This document shows, piece after piece, positions 28,566 through 37,305 of a DNA stretch of 64,000 nt; the stretch's first letter is position 1; each line of letters opens with the position of its first letter. The translations under genes and the position numbers were made by a program. This stretch comes from Candidatus Heritagella intestinalis (GTDB lineage: Bacteria; Bacillota; Clostridia; Oscillospirales; Acutalibacteraceae), in assembly GCA_904420555.1 (NCBI GenBank), contig CAJFVO010000002.1, positions 186,001-250,000 of the forward strand, written 5' to 3'. The notes beneath the pieces were generated by a model that was not told the DNA's origin, ran no database searches, and was given only the letters and a program-made list of their open reading frames with translations.

Positions 28566-29141
28566 ATGGAACTTTTAAAACAGCGCATTTTGCAGGATGG
28601 ACGCGCCACCGAGGACGATGTCCTGAAAGTGGACAGCTTTTTGAACCATCAGATGGATATCTCCCTGTTAAACGAAATCGGCAAGGAATTCCGCCGCCGG
28701 TTCGCCGGGGAGCCTGTCACCAAGATTCTGACCATTGAGGCTTCCGGTATTGGGATTGCGGCGATTGTTGCCCAGCATTTCGGCAATGTGCCGGTAGTGT
28801 TCGCCAAAAAGACCCAGTCCCGGAATTTGGACGGCGCCCTCTACACCGCCCGGGTGCAATCCTTTACCAAAGGCACGGTGTACGACATCCAGGTTTCCAG
28901 GAAATTCTTAGGCCCCCAGGACTGCGTGCTGATTTTGGACGACTTCCTGGCCCGGGGCCAGGCCTTGCAAGGGCTGCTGAAAATCGTCAAGGATTCCGGG
29001 GCCAAACTGGCAGGCTGCGGCATCGTCATTGAAAAGGGCTTCCAGGACGGCGGCCGGATACTTCGGGCCCAGGGCGTCCGGGTGGAGTCCCTGGCTATTG
29101 TCTCTTCCATTTCCGGCGGGAAAATCACCTTTGCAGAATAA
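28566..29141 (+). CDS. xpt: Xanthine phosphoribosyltransferase
   Basis: 191 residues, full length. It salvages xanthine (and hypoxanthine or guanine weakly) to the nucleotide using PRPP. The PRPP-binding motif is VLILDDFLARGQA, and the type-specific features are LLNEIGKEFRRRF, ILTIEASGIGIAAIVAQHFG and FAKKTQSRNL. AAAGAGGAA precedes the ATG. Only 100 bases separate it from the previous gene and they hold that gene's terminator; the purine riboswitch often found ahead of xpt is not visible. Confidence 0.94.
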   Translation: MELLKQRILQDGRATEDDVLKVDSFLNHQMDISLLNEIGKEFRRRFAGEPVTKILTIEASGIGIAAIVAQHFGNVPVVFAKKTQSRNLDGALYTARVQSFTKGTVYDIQVSRKFLGPQDCVLILDDFLARGQALQGLLKIVKDSGAKLAGCGIVIEKGFQDGGRILRAQGVRVESLAIVSSISGGKITFAE

Positions 29142-29144
29142 ACA

Positions 29145-29187
29145 ACAGCAGGCGCTTGAGAGGGCTTCCCCAAGCGCCTGCTGTGTT
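29145..29187. terminator. Bidirectional intrinsic terminator
   Basis: The arms CAGCAGGCGCTTG and AAGCGCCTGCTG with a 13-base loop, followed by TGTTTTAATT. It lies between the convergent xpt and PepSY genes. Confidence 0.85.
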
Positions 29188-29198
29188 TTAATTACAAG

Positions 29199-29870
29199 TT
29201 AATCCTGTAAATCTGCGTTCCAGTCAAAGATGATTCCCGTTTCCGGGTCCATCTCAAACTCATACTCCATGTTGTCAAACTGGCACCAGCCCTCATAACG
29301 AGTGCGGCCATCGTCCCCTTCTTCCTGGATACGGATGTCCTCCCGGCTGGAACCGGGGATTTTAGAAGCGGCGATCACTTTGGCATCCTCCTGGGAAACC
29401 TGGCTGCCTCCCAGCCGGCTGAGCCACTCCTCATTGATTTCGTAATCGGCCCCTACAATCCGGCCATCATCAATGGCCACCTCAAAATCATAGTCCCCGT
29501 AGTCGGTTTCAAACTCAATGTCGTAAATGGGGATACTGTTGTCCCCATCCCGCTCTACCTTGATGTTATAAGCGTCGTCCTCCGGGACGCTGGCGTTCTC
29601 CATGGCAATGGAAAGGGCCTTGTCCTGGTCGATTTCTCCGGAGGTCTGTGACGCGCTGCTATCGGAAGGAACCTCCTGCTGCTCCGGAGCCACGGAAACC
29701 GCACTTTCCGGAGCCTGACTTTGACTGCTGCTTTCCTGCCCGGCCTGCTGCTGAGAGGGAGTTCCGCCTACCGCTGTGCCGTCCTCTACAGAAGAAGGGC
29801 TTGTTGTGGTGCAGCCGCTGAGCATTGCCAGCAAAAGCAGGGCGGCCGCTGTTTTTTTCCAGTTTCCCAT
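29199..29870 (-). CDS. PepSY-domain lipoprotein
   Basis: 223 residues. The signal (MGNWKKTAAALLLLAMLSGC) ends in a lipobox, so it is anchored outside the membrane. A Ser/Gln-rich linker of about 50 residues leads to two PepSY-like units: DQDKALSIAMENASV with YDIEFETDYGDYDFEVAIDDG, and SQEDAKVIAASKIPG with YEFEMDPETGIIFDW. PepSY proteins are thought to modulate extracellular enzymes such as peptidases. The ATG at 29870 has AGGAGG. It follows the glyQS terminator and is probably expressed alone. Confidence 0.82.
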   Translation of the reverse strand: MGNWKKTAAALLLLAMLSGCTTTSPSSVEDGTAVGGTPSQQQAGQESSSQSQAPESAVSVAPEQQEVPSDSSASQTSGEIDQDKALSIAMENASVPEDDAYNIKVERDGDNSIPIYDIEFETDYGDYDFEVAIDDGRIVGADYEINEEWLSRLGGSQVSQEDAKVIAASKIPGSSREDIRIQEEGDDGRTRYEGWCQFDNMEYEFEMDPETGIIFDWNADLQD

Positions 29871-29908
29871 GAAAATACCTCCTCTAATAAATTCCCCCAT
29901 GGAATAGC

Positions 29909-29950
29909 AAAAGGCTGGAACCCATGCGTTTCACGCAGTGCGCCCCAGCC
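29909..29950 (-). terminator. Terminator of glyQS
   Basis: On the minus strand, GGCTGG (29950-29945) pairs with CCAGCC (29918-29913), with an inner CGCA/TGCG-type stem, followed by TTTT. It lies just past the glyQS stop codon. Confidence 0.65.
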
Positions 29951-29956
29951 GATTTT

Positions 29957-31339
29957 TTAAAATTCGATTTTTTCCCGGATGTAGTCCGTGAGCTTGTCAA
30001 TGGGAATTCGCTCCTGGGCCATGGTATCCCGGTCGCGGATAGTGACACAGCCGTCGTTTTCGCTGTCGAAATCATAGGTGATGCACATGGGAGTGCCGAT
30101 TTCGTCCTGGCGGCGATAGCGCTTGCCGATGGAGCCGGCGTCGTCGTAGTCCACCATGAAGTTCTTGGCCAACAGGGCATAGACCTCCCGGGCCTTGTCG
30201 CCCAGCTTCTTGGACAGGGGCAGCACCGCAGCCTTAAAGGGAGCCAGGTACGGATGCAGGCGCAGCACTACGCGGGTATCCTTCTTGGCTTCGTCCACCA
30301 CTTCCTCGTCGTAGGCGTCGCACAGGAAGGCCAGAGCCACACGGTCAGCACCCAGAGAGGGCTCAATGACATAGGGCAGGTAGCGGGTGTTGGTTTCCTG
30401 GTCGAAATAGGAGAGGTCCTTGCCAGAGTGCTCCTGATGGCGGCCCAGGTCGTAGTCGGTGCGGTCTGCAATGCCCCACAGCTCGCCCCAGCCAAAGGGG
30501 AACAGGTACTCAATGTCCGTAGTGGCCTTGGAGTAGAAGGACAGCTCCTCGGGACGGTGGTCACGCAGGCGCATATTCTCTTCCTTCATGCCCAGGGACA
30601 GGAGCCAGTTCTTGCAGTAGTCCTTCCAATAGTAGAACCACTCCAAATCTGTGCCGGGCTTGCAGAAGAATTCGCACTCCATCTGCTCGAACTCCCGGGT
30701 GCGGAAGATGAAGTTACCGGGGGTAATCTCGTTGCGGAAGCTCTTGCCCACCTGGCACACGCCAAAGGGAACCTTTTTCCGGGTGGTGCGCTGGATAGCG
30801 GGGAAGTTGACAAAAATACCCTGGGCAGTCTCGGGCCGCAGATACAGCTGGTTTTTCGCGTCCTCGGTGACGCCCTGGAACGTCTTGAACATCAGGTTAA
30901 ACTGACGGATATCGGTGAAATTTTTGCTGCCGCAGTTGGGGCAGGTAATGCCGTGCTCCTGGATAAAGCTCTGCATCTGCTCATTGGTCCAGCCGTCGGC
31001 GGATTCGCCGGTAAAGTCCTCGATGAGCTTATCAGCGCGATGGCGGGTCTTGCAGTCCCGGCAATCCATCAGGGGGTCGGAGAAGCCGCCCACATGGCCG
31101 GTGGCCACCCAAACCTCGGGGTTCATAAGGATTGCGGAATCCAGACCCACGTTATAGGGGCTTTCCTGGATAAACTTCTTCTTCCAGGCGCTCTTCACAT
31201 TGTCCTTAAAGGCCATGCCCAGGGGGCCGTAATCCCAGCTGTTGGAAAGGCCTCCGTAAATTTCGGAGCCGGGATAGATAAAGCCGCGCCCCTTGCACAG
31301 GGCCACAATGGTATCCATGGTTTTCTCAGTTGCTAACAT
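29957..31339 (-). CDS. glyQS: Glycyl-tRNA synthetase, dimeric type
   Basis: 460 residues, the single-chain alpha2 form. It charges tRNA-Gly. Class II features: [20 protein letters not shown] at the start, motif 2 [20 protein letters not shown], motif 3 [15 protein letters not shown], and the C-terminal anticodon-binding domain from about residue 350. A zinc-knuckle-like pair is visible ([16 protein letters not shown]). GGAGG precedes the ATG at 31339. No T-box leader was recognised in the 120 bases between promoter and start. Confidence 0.96.
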   Translation of the reverse strand: MLATEKTMDTIVALCKGRGFIYPGSEIYGGLSNSWDYGPLGMAFKDNVKSAWKKKFIQESPYNVGLDSAILMNPEVWVATGHVGGFSDPLMDCRDCKTRHRADKLIEDFTGESADGWTNEQMQSFIQEHGITCPNCGSKNFTDIRQFNLMFKTFQGVTEDAKNQLYLRPETAQGIFVNFPAIQRTTRKKVPFGVCQVGKSFRNEITPGNFIFRTREFEQMECEFFCKPGTDLEWFYYWKDYCKNWLLSLGMKEENMRLRDHRPEELSFYSKATTDIEYLFPFGWGELWGIADRTDYDLGRHQEHSGKDLSYFDQETNTRYLPYVIEPSLGADRVALAFLCDAYDEEVVDEAKKDTRVVLRLHPYLAPFKAAVLPLSKKLGDKAREVYALLAKNFMVDYDDAGSIGKRYRRQDEIGTPMCITYDFDSENDGCVTIRDRDTMAQERIPIDKLTDYIREKIEF

Positions 31340-31459
31340 AAGTTTCCTCCATCCTGCGCCGCTGGCTGCGGCGCGTTGTCATGGCCGCCAATCGGGCGGC
31401 GGGGGAGAAACGCACGGCAGGCCGCCGGCTGCGGCCCTTCCGTCGACTTCCCCAATAGT

Positions 31460-31488
31460 AGTGTATCATGTTCGGACTTGGGTTGCAA
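31460..31488 (-). promoter_or_regulatory. Sigma-A promoter of glyQS
   Basis: On the minus strand, TTGCAA (31488-31483), a 17-base spacer and TACACT (31465-31460), about 120 bases upstream of the glyQS start. Confidence 0.6.
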
Positions 31489-31498
31489 GGAGACAACG

Positions 31499-31527
31499 CA
31501 AAAAAGCCGGGCCTCCGCCGCCCGGCT
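31499..31527 (-). terminator. Terminator of the tubulin/GTPase operon
   Basis: On the minus strand, AGCCGGGC (31527-31520) and GCCCGGCT (31512-31505) form a perfect stem followed by a run of six T. It lies about 17 bases after the last gene of the locus and just ahead of the glyQS promoter. Confidence 0.88.
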
Positions 31528-31544
31528 CCTTTTATTTCACAGTA

Positions 31545-32864
31545 TTAGCCCCAAAAGTTTCCGTTTAACCCCACAACCACTACCAACAGGGCCGTGGCCA
31601 GGGTAACCGTCAGCTTCAGGCCCTTTTCCGGCCGAGGCTGCTTGGCGTTGCGCACGCCCAGCACTGCCTGAGAAAAAGCGGAAATCACGCACACGCAGAA
31701 AATCAACGCGCAGGCGGAAATTGTCCGCTGGGTAACGCTGCACCACAGAATCCCCACCAAACCGATGAGCAATACCGCCACGATCCAGAACAGGGTGCCG
31801 TCCACGCCGCTGCCGGCTTTCCGCAGGAAGAAAAGCACTACCGCCGAAGCCGCCAGCGCGATTGCCGGCAGAATCCTACCGTATAGGAGAGCCAGATACA
31901 GCACTGTCAAGGCCAACACGCCGCCTACCAGCAGCAGGTTATTCACCCGGAACGTGGTTTTCCCCAGGGTAGCGGTCTTTTCCTCCTCCTTACTGCTGCG
32001 GAAAAACACCACAGCATCCAGCACCAGCAGCAGGACAATAAACACCAGAAGGAACGGGCTGAAAAAGGCCTGGGCAAAGGGCACCAGCAGCACATGGAAC
32101 AGGGCCGCCAGAACCACCGTCACGTCGTAGGCGGGAACGCCGCTCTTTTTATCCGCAATGGAGCACACCAGAGCCACCGCTGCGAAGAGCAAAATCACGG
32201 CAATCAGCAAATACAGGGGCCAGAAATCCAGCATGGGCAGCCGCTGCACAGAGAGCAGCAGCTCCGACAAATAATTGGGCCAGATAGCGCCCACCACTAC
32301 CACTGCCAGCAGGAACAGGTGCATCCAGTTAAAGGTGGATTTCCTTACCATACCGCCATAGTGGTTCTGGATATACTGGGCCAGGGCAAACACCAATACG
32401 GTTGCCAATGTGAGCAGGCAGAGGGTTTCCCAGGAAATTTGCAGGCCCATGGACAGCAAAACGAGCAAATACCCCACATAGGTCACGGCGAAAGCCAAAA
32501 ACCGCAGGATGACATTCCCTTTGCGGAGCCATCCGGTAAACATCCAGAACACCAGAGCCAAAAGCCCCAGGATAATGAAGCCCACAATTTCTACCTGGGC
32601 CTCTACCATCCGATATACTTGGCTTCCCGTCAGGCCCATGAGCAAAAGGCCCGTCAGGCCTGCGCCGATGTATCCTCCCAGGAAATCCGAAATTCCATAG
32701 GTTCCCTCTTCCTTTACCGTGAATACGTTCTGCACCAGCAGGTATACTGCCAGCAGCACCAGTATCACAACGCCCTCGACAGAATAATTTCCCAGCAGGA
32801 AAAGGGCCTCCAGAACGATTATGGCCAGAGAGGCCGCTAAATTTTTTTGTTTTACACCGCTCAT
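31545..32864 (-). CDS. Polytopic membrane protein of the tubulin/GTPase locus
   Basis: 439 residues, family not recognised. Almost the whole chain is membrane helix, about 13 to 14 segments (for example LAASLAIIVLEALFLLGNY, GFIILGLLALVFWMFTG and LFWIVAVLLIGLVGILWC) joined by short loops. One longer basic/acidic loop (FRSSKEEEKTATLGKTTFRV) lies in the middle. No transporter motif was seen. It is the last gene of the operon, 13 bases after the Sel1-repeat gene. The ATG at 32864 has GGAGGGGG. It may form the membrane platform of the system. Confidence 0.7.
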   Translation of the reverse strand: MSGVKQKNLAASLAIIVLEALFLLGNYSVEGVVILVLLAVYLLVQNVFTVKEEGTYGISDFLGGYIGAGLTGLLLMGLTGSQVYRMVEAQVEIVGFIILGLLALVFWMFTGWLRKGNVILRFLAFAVTYVGYLLVLLSMGLQISWETLCLLTLATVLVFALAQYIQNHYGGMVRKSTFNWMHLFLLAVVVVGAIWPNYLSELLLSVQRLPMLDFWPLYLLIAVILLFAAVALVCSIADKKSGVPAYDVTVVLAALFHVLLVPFAQAFFSPFLLVFIVLLLVLDAVVFFRSSKEEEKTATLGKTTFRVNNLLLVGGVLALTVLYLALLYGRILPAIALAASAVVLFFLRKAGSGVDGTLFWIVAVLLIGLVGILWCSVTQRTISACALIFCVCVISAFSQAVLGVRNAKQPRPEKGLKLTVTLATALLVVVVGLNGNFWG

Positions 32865-32877
32865 AGTTTCCCCCTCC

Positions 32878-33951
32878 TCACAATATGGCAAAGAACGTGC
32901 AGCACAGCAGCACCAGCATCATGGCCGTAGGCGCCCACAAACAGCGGTTGTGCTTTTTCTTCTGGAAAAAATACTGCCAGCAGAACAAGCCGTACACCGC
33001 CGCAGACAGCAGGCTGGAAATCACCGCCCACACGACGTTGGAAATCGCGCCGGGCTTGCAGAACATCCCCTGTCCCAGAAAAATATTGAAAATAATTTCC
33101 AACACCAGCAAAATGCCGGACATCCACAGAATCTGAAAATTCTGGGGCTTGGCCGCCAGTATGGCCTGCACATTCTTCTGCCGCTGGGGGTTCAGGGCAA
33201 TGGCGCCGATTTCTGTATAGTAGCCCAGGGCCTTATCAAAGTCCCCGGAAGCAAAGTAGTAGTCCCCCAGATAGGCGTTGGCCCCGGGGTTTCCCGCCGC
33301 CGCAGAAGCGGCCATATACTCCCGGACCTTTTCCGGGTTCTTCTCTACGCCAAAGCCCAGGTCATAGCACAGGCCCTTCCAATACAGGGCCGCCGGCACG
33401 CCGGCCTCCGCCATGCGGTTGATATTGGGCAGCAGCTCCAGGAGCTTTCCCTCATCCTTGGCGGCAATAGCGGCAATTACCTGCTTTTCCAGCTGGCCAT
33501 ACTTGCCCCGCATGATAATGCCCTTGTCCCGCCAGACTACCTTTTCCCCTTCCTGTACCGGCAGGGTTTCCAGGTTATCCGGCAGATTCATGCCATAGAG
33601 CAGGGACACCAGGATTTCCCGCACGGTATCCCGGCGCAGGCCGGTGGTGCGTTCCCCGCTGGTGACAATATTATTGATGTCCATGACGGTCAGGCCCGAC
33701 TCTACCTGGGGGAAGTACTTGGGCAGGCTCCCCTCTTCCAGCATAAGCCGCACCTGCAGAATTTTCCCATTGGGAATCCCATGCTGCCGGAGAAATTCTG
33801 CCAGGGCGTCTGTTTCCGCCAGGGCCGGCACGCCCCTCTCCCGGACATAGTCCCGCAGGGCTTCTCCCAGCCGGTTGGATTCCGGGGGATTTTTCTGGCC
33901 GCTGCCCTTTAAATCATTCAGATTATTTTTCATGAAATCCTCTTGCTTCAT
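32878..33951 (-). CDS. Sel1/TPR-repeat membrane protein of the tubulin/GTPase locus
   Basis: 357 residues. A soluble N-terminal region (residues 20-180) includes LTVMDINNIVTSGERTTGLR, of no known family. Sel1-like helical repeats follow (AGVPAALYWKGLCYDLGFGV, AAGNPGANAYLGDYYFASGD, FDKALGYYTEIGAIAL), then three membrane helices at the C-terminus (ILWMSGILLVLEIIFNIFLG, VVWAVISSLLSAAVYGLF, PTAMMLVLLCCTFFAIL). The repeats probably scaffold partners on the cytoplasmic face. The ATG at 33951 has AGGAAGGG and lies immediately after the pseudokinase stop codon. Confidence 0.7.
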   Translation of the reverse strand: MKQEDFMKNNLNDLKGSGQKNPPESNRLGEALRDYVRERGVPALAETDALAEFLRQHGIPNGKILQVRLMLEEGSLPKYFPQVESGLTVMDINNIVTSGERTTGLRRDTVREILVSLLYGMNLPDNLETLPVQEGEKVVWRDKGIIMRGKYGQLEKQVIAAIAAKDEGKLLELLPNINRMAEAGVPAALYWKGLCYDLGFGVEKNPEKVREYMAASAAAGNPGANAYLGDYYFASGDFDKALGYYTEIGAIALNPQRQKNVQAILAAKPQNFQILWMSGILLVLEIIFNIFLGQGMFCKPGAISNVVWAVISSLLSAAVYGLFCWQYFFQKKKHNRCLWAPTAMMLVLLCCTFFAIL

Positions 33952-33953
33952 AT

Positions 33954-34964
33954 TCACCCTTCCTTTTCCGCCAGGCACTGCTGCGCAGTCAGGACTTCCA
34001 GCCACTTTTGGGCTGAATAGTACTTTCTCTCCCCATTGGGAACCTGCACATTTTTCTGGCTGAGCACGTTTTGGAACATGGCCTGCACGGCTTCCGGCAG
34101 GGCGCGCCACCGCTCCTTATACTTCTTTTCATTTTCAAACAGCCCAATGGTGTTTTCCTTCTCCTCCGGGTCAAAAATGAACCGGGGATGCTGCAAATAC
34201 ACCTCAAACATCCGGCGATGGACTACCGCGTCCGTATCCATCTGCAGGTTCATCATATTGCCGTGGCCGTCCATGAGCCGGCCCTGATAGGGCATCCGCC
34301 CCACCATGACCCGGAACAGCAGCGCCGCAATGGAGTAGTATTCGCACACCAAATCCATTTGGTTGGGCTGGTCCAGGGTGAGCCAGGGAGGCAGGAATTC
34401 CAGCGCCATTTCTGTAAAGGGCACTTCCCGGCTCCGGCGCACGTGCCGGAGATCTACCGGCATCACCGATGGCGTAAAATCAAAGAGCAGATCCATGGTC
34501 TTGGGGTCGTACAGAATATGCTCCATGTTGAAATTCAGATAGGCATAGCCGCTCTTATGCAGGCGCACCATGGCCTGCATAAAATTGCGGACAAATTTCT
34601 GCACCGGCTCCCTGCGCCAATCCAGGCCGTCGTCCTGATACAGGAAGTACCTAATCGGCAGCATTTTGGGAAAATTCCGGTGGCGGAACACCATCCCTAA
34701 ACGCTGGTCCTTGCCGTCATAATAGCGGACAATATCCAGGGGCCACAAAAACGAGGTGATGTCCGCCGGATACTCCACCACATGGCGCCACTGCTCCGTA
34801 TTCTGGAAAGAATCCGAAAACCGGATATCCACCCGCTCACCGCTGGGGCAGTGCTTTCCCAGATACGCGCCGTCCTTTAAAAAATCCACCGTATAGTAAT
34901 TACAGCCGCTGAGCCCGCTGAAAAGGATGGTATTTTCCATATTGGAAATGACAGTTTGATTCAT
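33954..34964 (-). CDS. Protein kinase-like protein, probable pseudokinase
   Basis: 336 residues. The C-lobe of a Ser/Thr kinase fold can be traced: LHKSGYAYLNFNMEHILYDP stands where LH..G..HRDLKPeNIL is expected, LLFDFTP where DFG is expected, and CEYYSIAALLFRVMVGRMPY where the D.YSLG..L.E...G..P helix lies. The catalytic HRD Asp is replaced by Asn and DFG by DFT, so phosphotransfer is unlikely. The N-lobe Lys cannot be placed with confidence. It probably acts as a binding module. It lies between the Sel1-repeat and GAP1-like genes. Confidence 0.65.
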   Translation of the reverse strand: MNQTVISNMENTILFSGLSGCNYYTVDFLKDGAYLGKHCPSGERVDIRFSDSFQNTEQWRHVVEYPADITSFLWPLDIVRYYDGKDQRLGMVFRHRNFPKMLPIRYFLYQDDGLDWRREPVQKFVRNFMQAMVRLHKSGYAYLNFNMEHILYDPKTMDLLFDFTPSVMPVDLRHVRRSREVPFTEMALEFLPPWLTLDQPNQMDLVCEYYSIAALLFRVMVGRMPYQGRLMDGHGNMMNLQMDTDAVVHRRMFEVYLQHPRFIFDPEEKENTIGLFENEKKYKERWRALPEAVQAMFQNVLSQKNVQVPNGERKYYSAQKWLEVLTAQQCLAEKEG

Positions 34965-34985
34965 TCTTCCTTCTCTCCTCCGGCT

Positions 34986-37304
34986 TTAACGATTTTTTCT
35001 GCCCCGGAACAGATCGCCCAGCTTCTTCAGGCCGCCAAGGGGCCCGTTGTCCTCCTGGGGCGCCATATGGCGGGGTTCCATGTGGCTGTCACTGTAAATG
35101 TCCTGGTATTCCTGGGACTCCTCCGGCTCCTGCATCCGGGCCTGGGCTTTCTGCTGCTGACGGCGCAGCTTTTCCTCCTGCTTGGCCCGGGCTTTTTCCT
35201 CTTTGGCCATCTCCTGCTGGAGACCCTGGAGGCGCTGGCACCGGCGCTTAAGGAGCTTATATTCCTCTGAAGAGGGCTCCAGAGCGCCCAAGGCCCCGCC
35301 GTTGCCGGTGCGCCCAATCAAGAGCTGAATCAGCTGGGAAAGGCTTTTCCGGACGTTATCCCGGCCCAGCTCCGCCTCAAAGCAGGCGTCGTCCTCCAAC
35401 ACCGGCAGATGCCAGCAGGCCATCTGATAAAACCCGCTGCTCATATTGCCGAATTTGCAGGACATATAGGCCACGTTATACCAGAAAATCAAATCCCGGT
35501 TGGTGCGTCCCTTCAGGACAGACAGCAGCATTCTCTGGATTTCTCCCACCAGGCTGCGAAGCTCCTGCTCTGTCAGATGGGCCGTCATGTCTTTGATGCG
35601 TTTCTCAATCTCATAAACCGCTTCCTGCAGGCCGTTTGCCCCCTGCACCGCAAAGTCATAGAGCTCCATAAGCCAGGTAACTTTGTCGCACATTGCTTCC
35701 CCGTCCAGGGCTACATTCCGGTAGTTGTCCATGCACACCGGCTCAAAGCGGAAGGAAGCCAAGCGGAACTGGCGCCAATACTCTGTCAGCAGCATTTCAA
35801 TGGCCTCGTTGATCTCACTCTGCCCCTTCTGCGGGAAGCTGGTATAGAAAGCGTTGGCGCAGGCCTCCAAAGCACCGGCATACTGGCCCTCCTCCACCGG
35901 CTCCCGGGCAAGGGCCTGCCGGGTCAGATCCAAAATCCGCTGGGAAACTGCCTCCGCTACAGAGGGGACGTCCAGATAACTGCGGGCATTTTCCACCCTT
36001 TGCAGCAGTTCCTCCATGGAAATGCTCTGCTTCATGCAGAAGGCGTAATAGCCGCCAATCATGGTGTGGCCGTTGGGCAGGCCGGAAAGGTAGCCGCACC
36101 AGACTGCAAATTGCTCCCGGTCCTCCTGGTTCTGTTCCGCCAGGAACTGGGTGACCTGTTCCTGACCGGCTCCCATCAAGGCCGCCGCTTGCAGACGGCG
36201 GTATTCCTCCACAAAAGGCTGGCAGGAGGTCTTTTGTGCCCGCACCTGGAGCTTGCGCAGCAGGACCTCATTGGGCACCTGGCCCCGGCCGGCATATTCC
36301 CCCAGGACCTGGGCCAGATAAGCGTCCGCCTGGGCGTTCTGCATGGGGGCGCTGCTGGCCAGCTCAAAGAGGAACCGGGTCAGCTTCTGGGTATCCATCT
36401 TTTGCAGGAACTCCGGCCCCCGCATGATGAAATCCGCCAGCCGCAGGGATTCATACTCCTGGGGATTGACCATTTGCAGCCGTTCCAGCGCCGCCCGGAG
36501 GGAATCGCAGTAACGGGCAAACCCACTGAGCCCTGTGCTCCGCAGGTAATAGAGGAAGGGATACCGCTCCGGGTTTTGGGAAATATCATGGAGGTCCACG
36601 TTGGTCTTGCCGGTTTCCGGGCAGAAATAAGAGTCGCCTGCAGGAATGTTTTCGGAAATAATCACGCTTTTCAAGGGAGCCCGGCGCAGATTATTGGAAT
36701 CCGAGAAAGAAAGGCTGTAGCGCAGGGAATAAGGCAGGGCCATATAGATGCAGTAGATGAGGGCCTTCATCTTCTTCTCTTTCTCACTGACCACCAGATA
36801 CAAAGGATAATCCGTCCGGCTCATCAGAGAGGTATAGATGCAGGCCATCAAGTTTAAAAGGCTGCGGTCATCCAGGCCGGCGGCCTGCATGGCGCTCTCC
36901 ACCGTAAAGCCCGGTTCCCGCTCCAGGGAAGCGGAAACCCCGCCGTCTTCAAAGGTGAAATTCCGGTCTGCAATGGTGAGGACCTGATTGGGATCGTCCA
37001 GCACTCCGTCCTCTGCGGAGAACAAAAAGCCCTGGGCACACATGGTAGGCCGCCCCAGATTATCCACAGACCCGTACCGCACCCGGGAGACTCCCACCAC
37101 ATGGTCCTGGGAGCAGACCTCATAGAGGCAAAGAGAAGCTCCATCCTGGCCTCTCAATTCCTGAGCACTCAGATTCTGGGGGGCGTTGCGGTTCCCCACC
37201 TTTTCAAAAAAGGTCCGCATATGCTGGGGAAGGTCCGGGGAAACATTGAACAGCGTCCAGTTGACATTGTCGGGTTTTCCATAACAAGCCTGATAAAAGC
37301 GCAT
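34986..37304 (-). CDS. GAP1-like (GTPase-associated) protein
   Basis: 772 residues. The N-terminal domain (MRFYQACYGKPDNVNWTLFN, then CLYEVCSQDHVVGVSRVRYG, GRPTMCAQGFLF and YPLYLVVSEKEKKMKALIYC) resembles the GTPase-associated protein 1 N-terminal domain found beside bacterial TRAFAC GTPases. A long helical middle follows, then a charged coiled coil (QQEMAKEEKARAKQEEKLRR, about residues 700-740). The assignment is from memory of the family. It starts one base after the GTPase stop codon, so the two are tightly coupled. Probable role: partner or regulator of that GTPase. Confidence 0.6.
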   Translation of the reverse strand: MRFYQACYGKPDNVNWTLFNVSPDLPQHMRTFFEKVGNRNAPQNLSAQELRGQDGASLCLYEVCSQDHVVGVSRVRYGSVDNLGRPTMCAQGFLFSAEDGVLDDPNQVLTIADRNFTFEDGGVSASLEREPGFTVESAMQAAGLDDRSLLNLMACIYTSLMSRTDYPLYLVVSEKEKKMKALIYCIYMALPYSLRYSLSFSDSNNLRRAPLKSVIISENIPAGDSYFCPETGKTNVDLHDISQNPERYPFLYYLRSTGLSGFARYCDSLRAALERLQMVNPQEYESLRLADFIMRGPEFLQKMDTQKLTRFLFELASSAPMQNAQADAYLAQVLGEYAGRGQVPNEVLLRKLQVRAQKTSCQPFVEEYRRLQAAALMGAGQEQVTQFLAEQNQEDREQFAVWCGYLSGLPNGHTMIGGYYAFCMKQSISMEELLQRVENARSYLDVPSVAEAVSQRILDLTRQALAREPVEEGQYAGALEACANAFYTSFPQKGQSEINEAIEMLLTEYWRQFRLASFRFEPVCMDNYRNVALDGEAMCDKVTWLMELYDFAVQGANGLQEAVYEIEKRIKDMTAHLTEQELRSLVGEIQRMLLSVLKGRTNRDLIFWYNVAYMSCKFGNMSSGFYQMACWHLPVLEDDACFEAELGRDNVRKSLSQLIQLLIGRTGNGGALGALEPSSEEYKLLKRRCQRLQGLQQEMAKEEKARAKQEEKLRRQQQKAQARMQEPEESQEYQDIYSDSHMEPRHMAPQEDNGPLGGLKKLGDLFRGRKNR

Positions 37305-37305
37305 T

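Noticed and set aside
31340-31488. T-box leader ahead of glyQS
   Set aside because: No T-box consensus sequence or antiterminator was recognised in the 120 bases between promoter and start codon.
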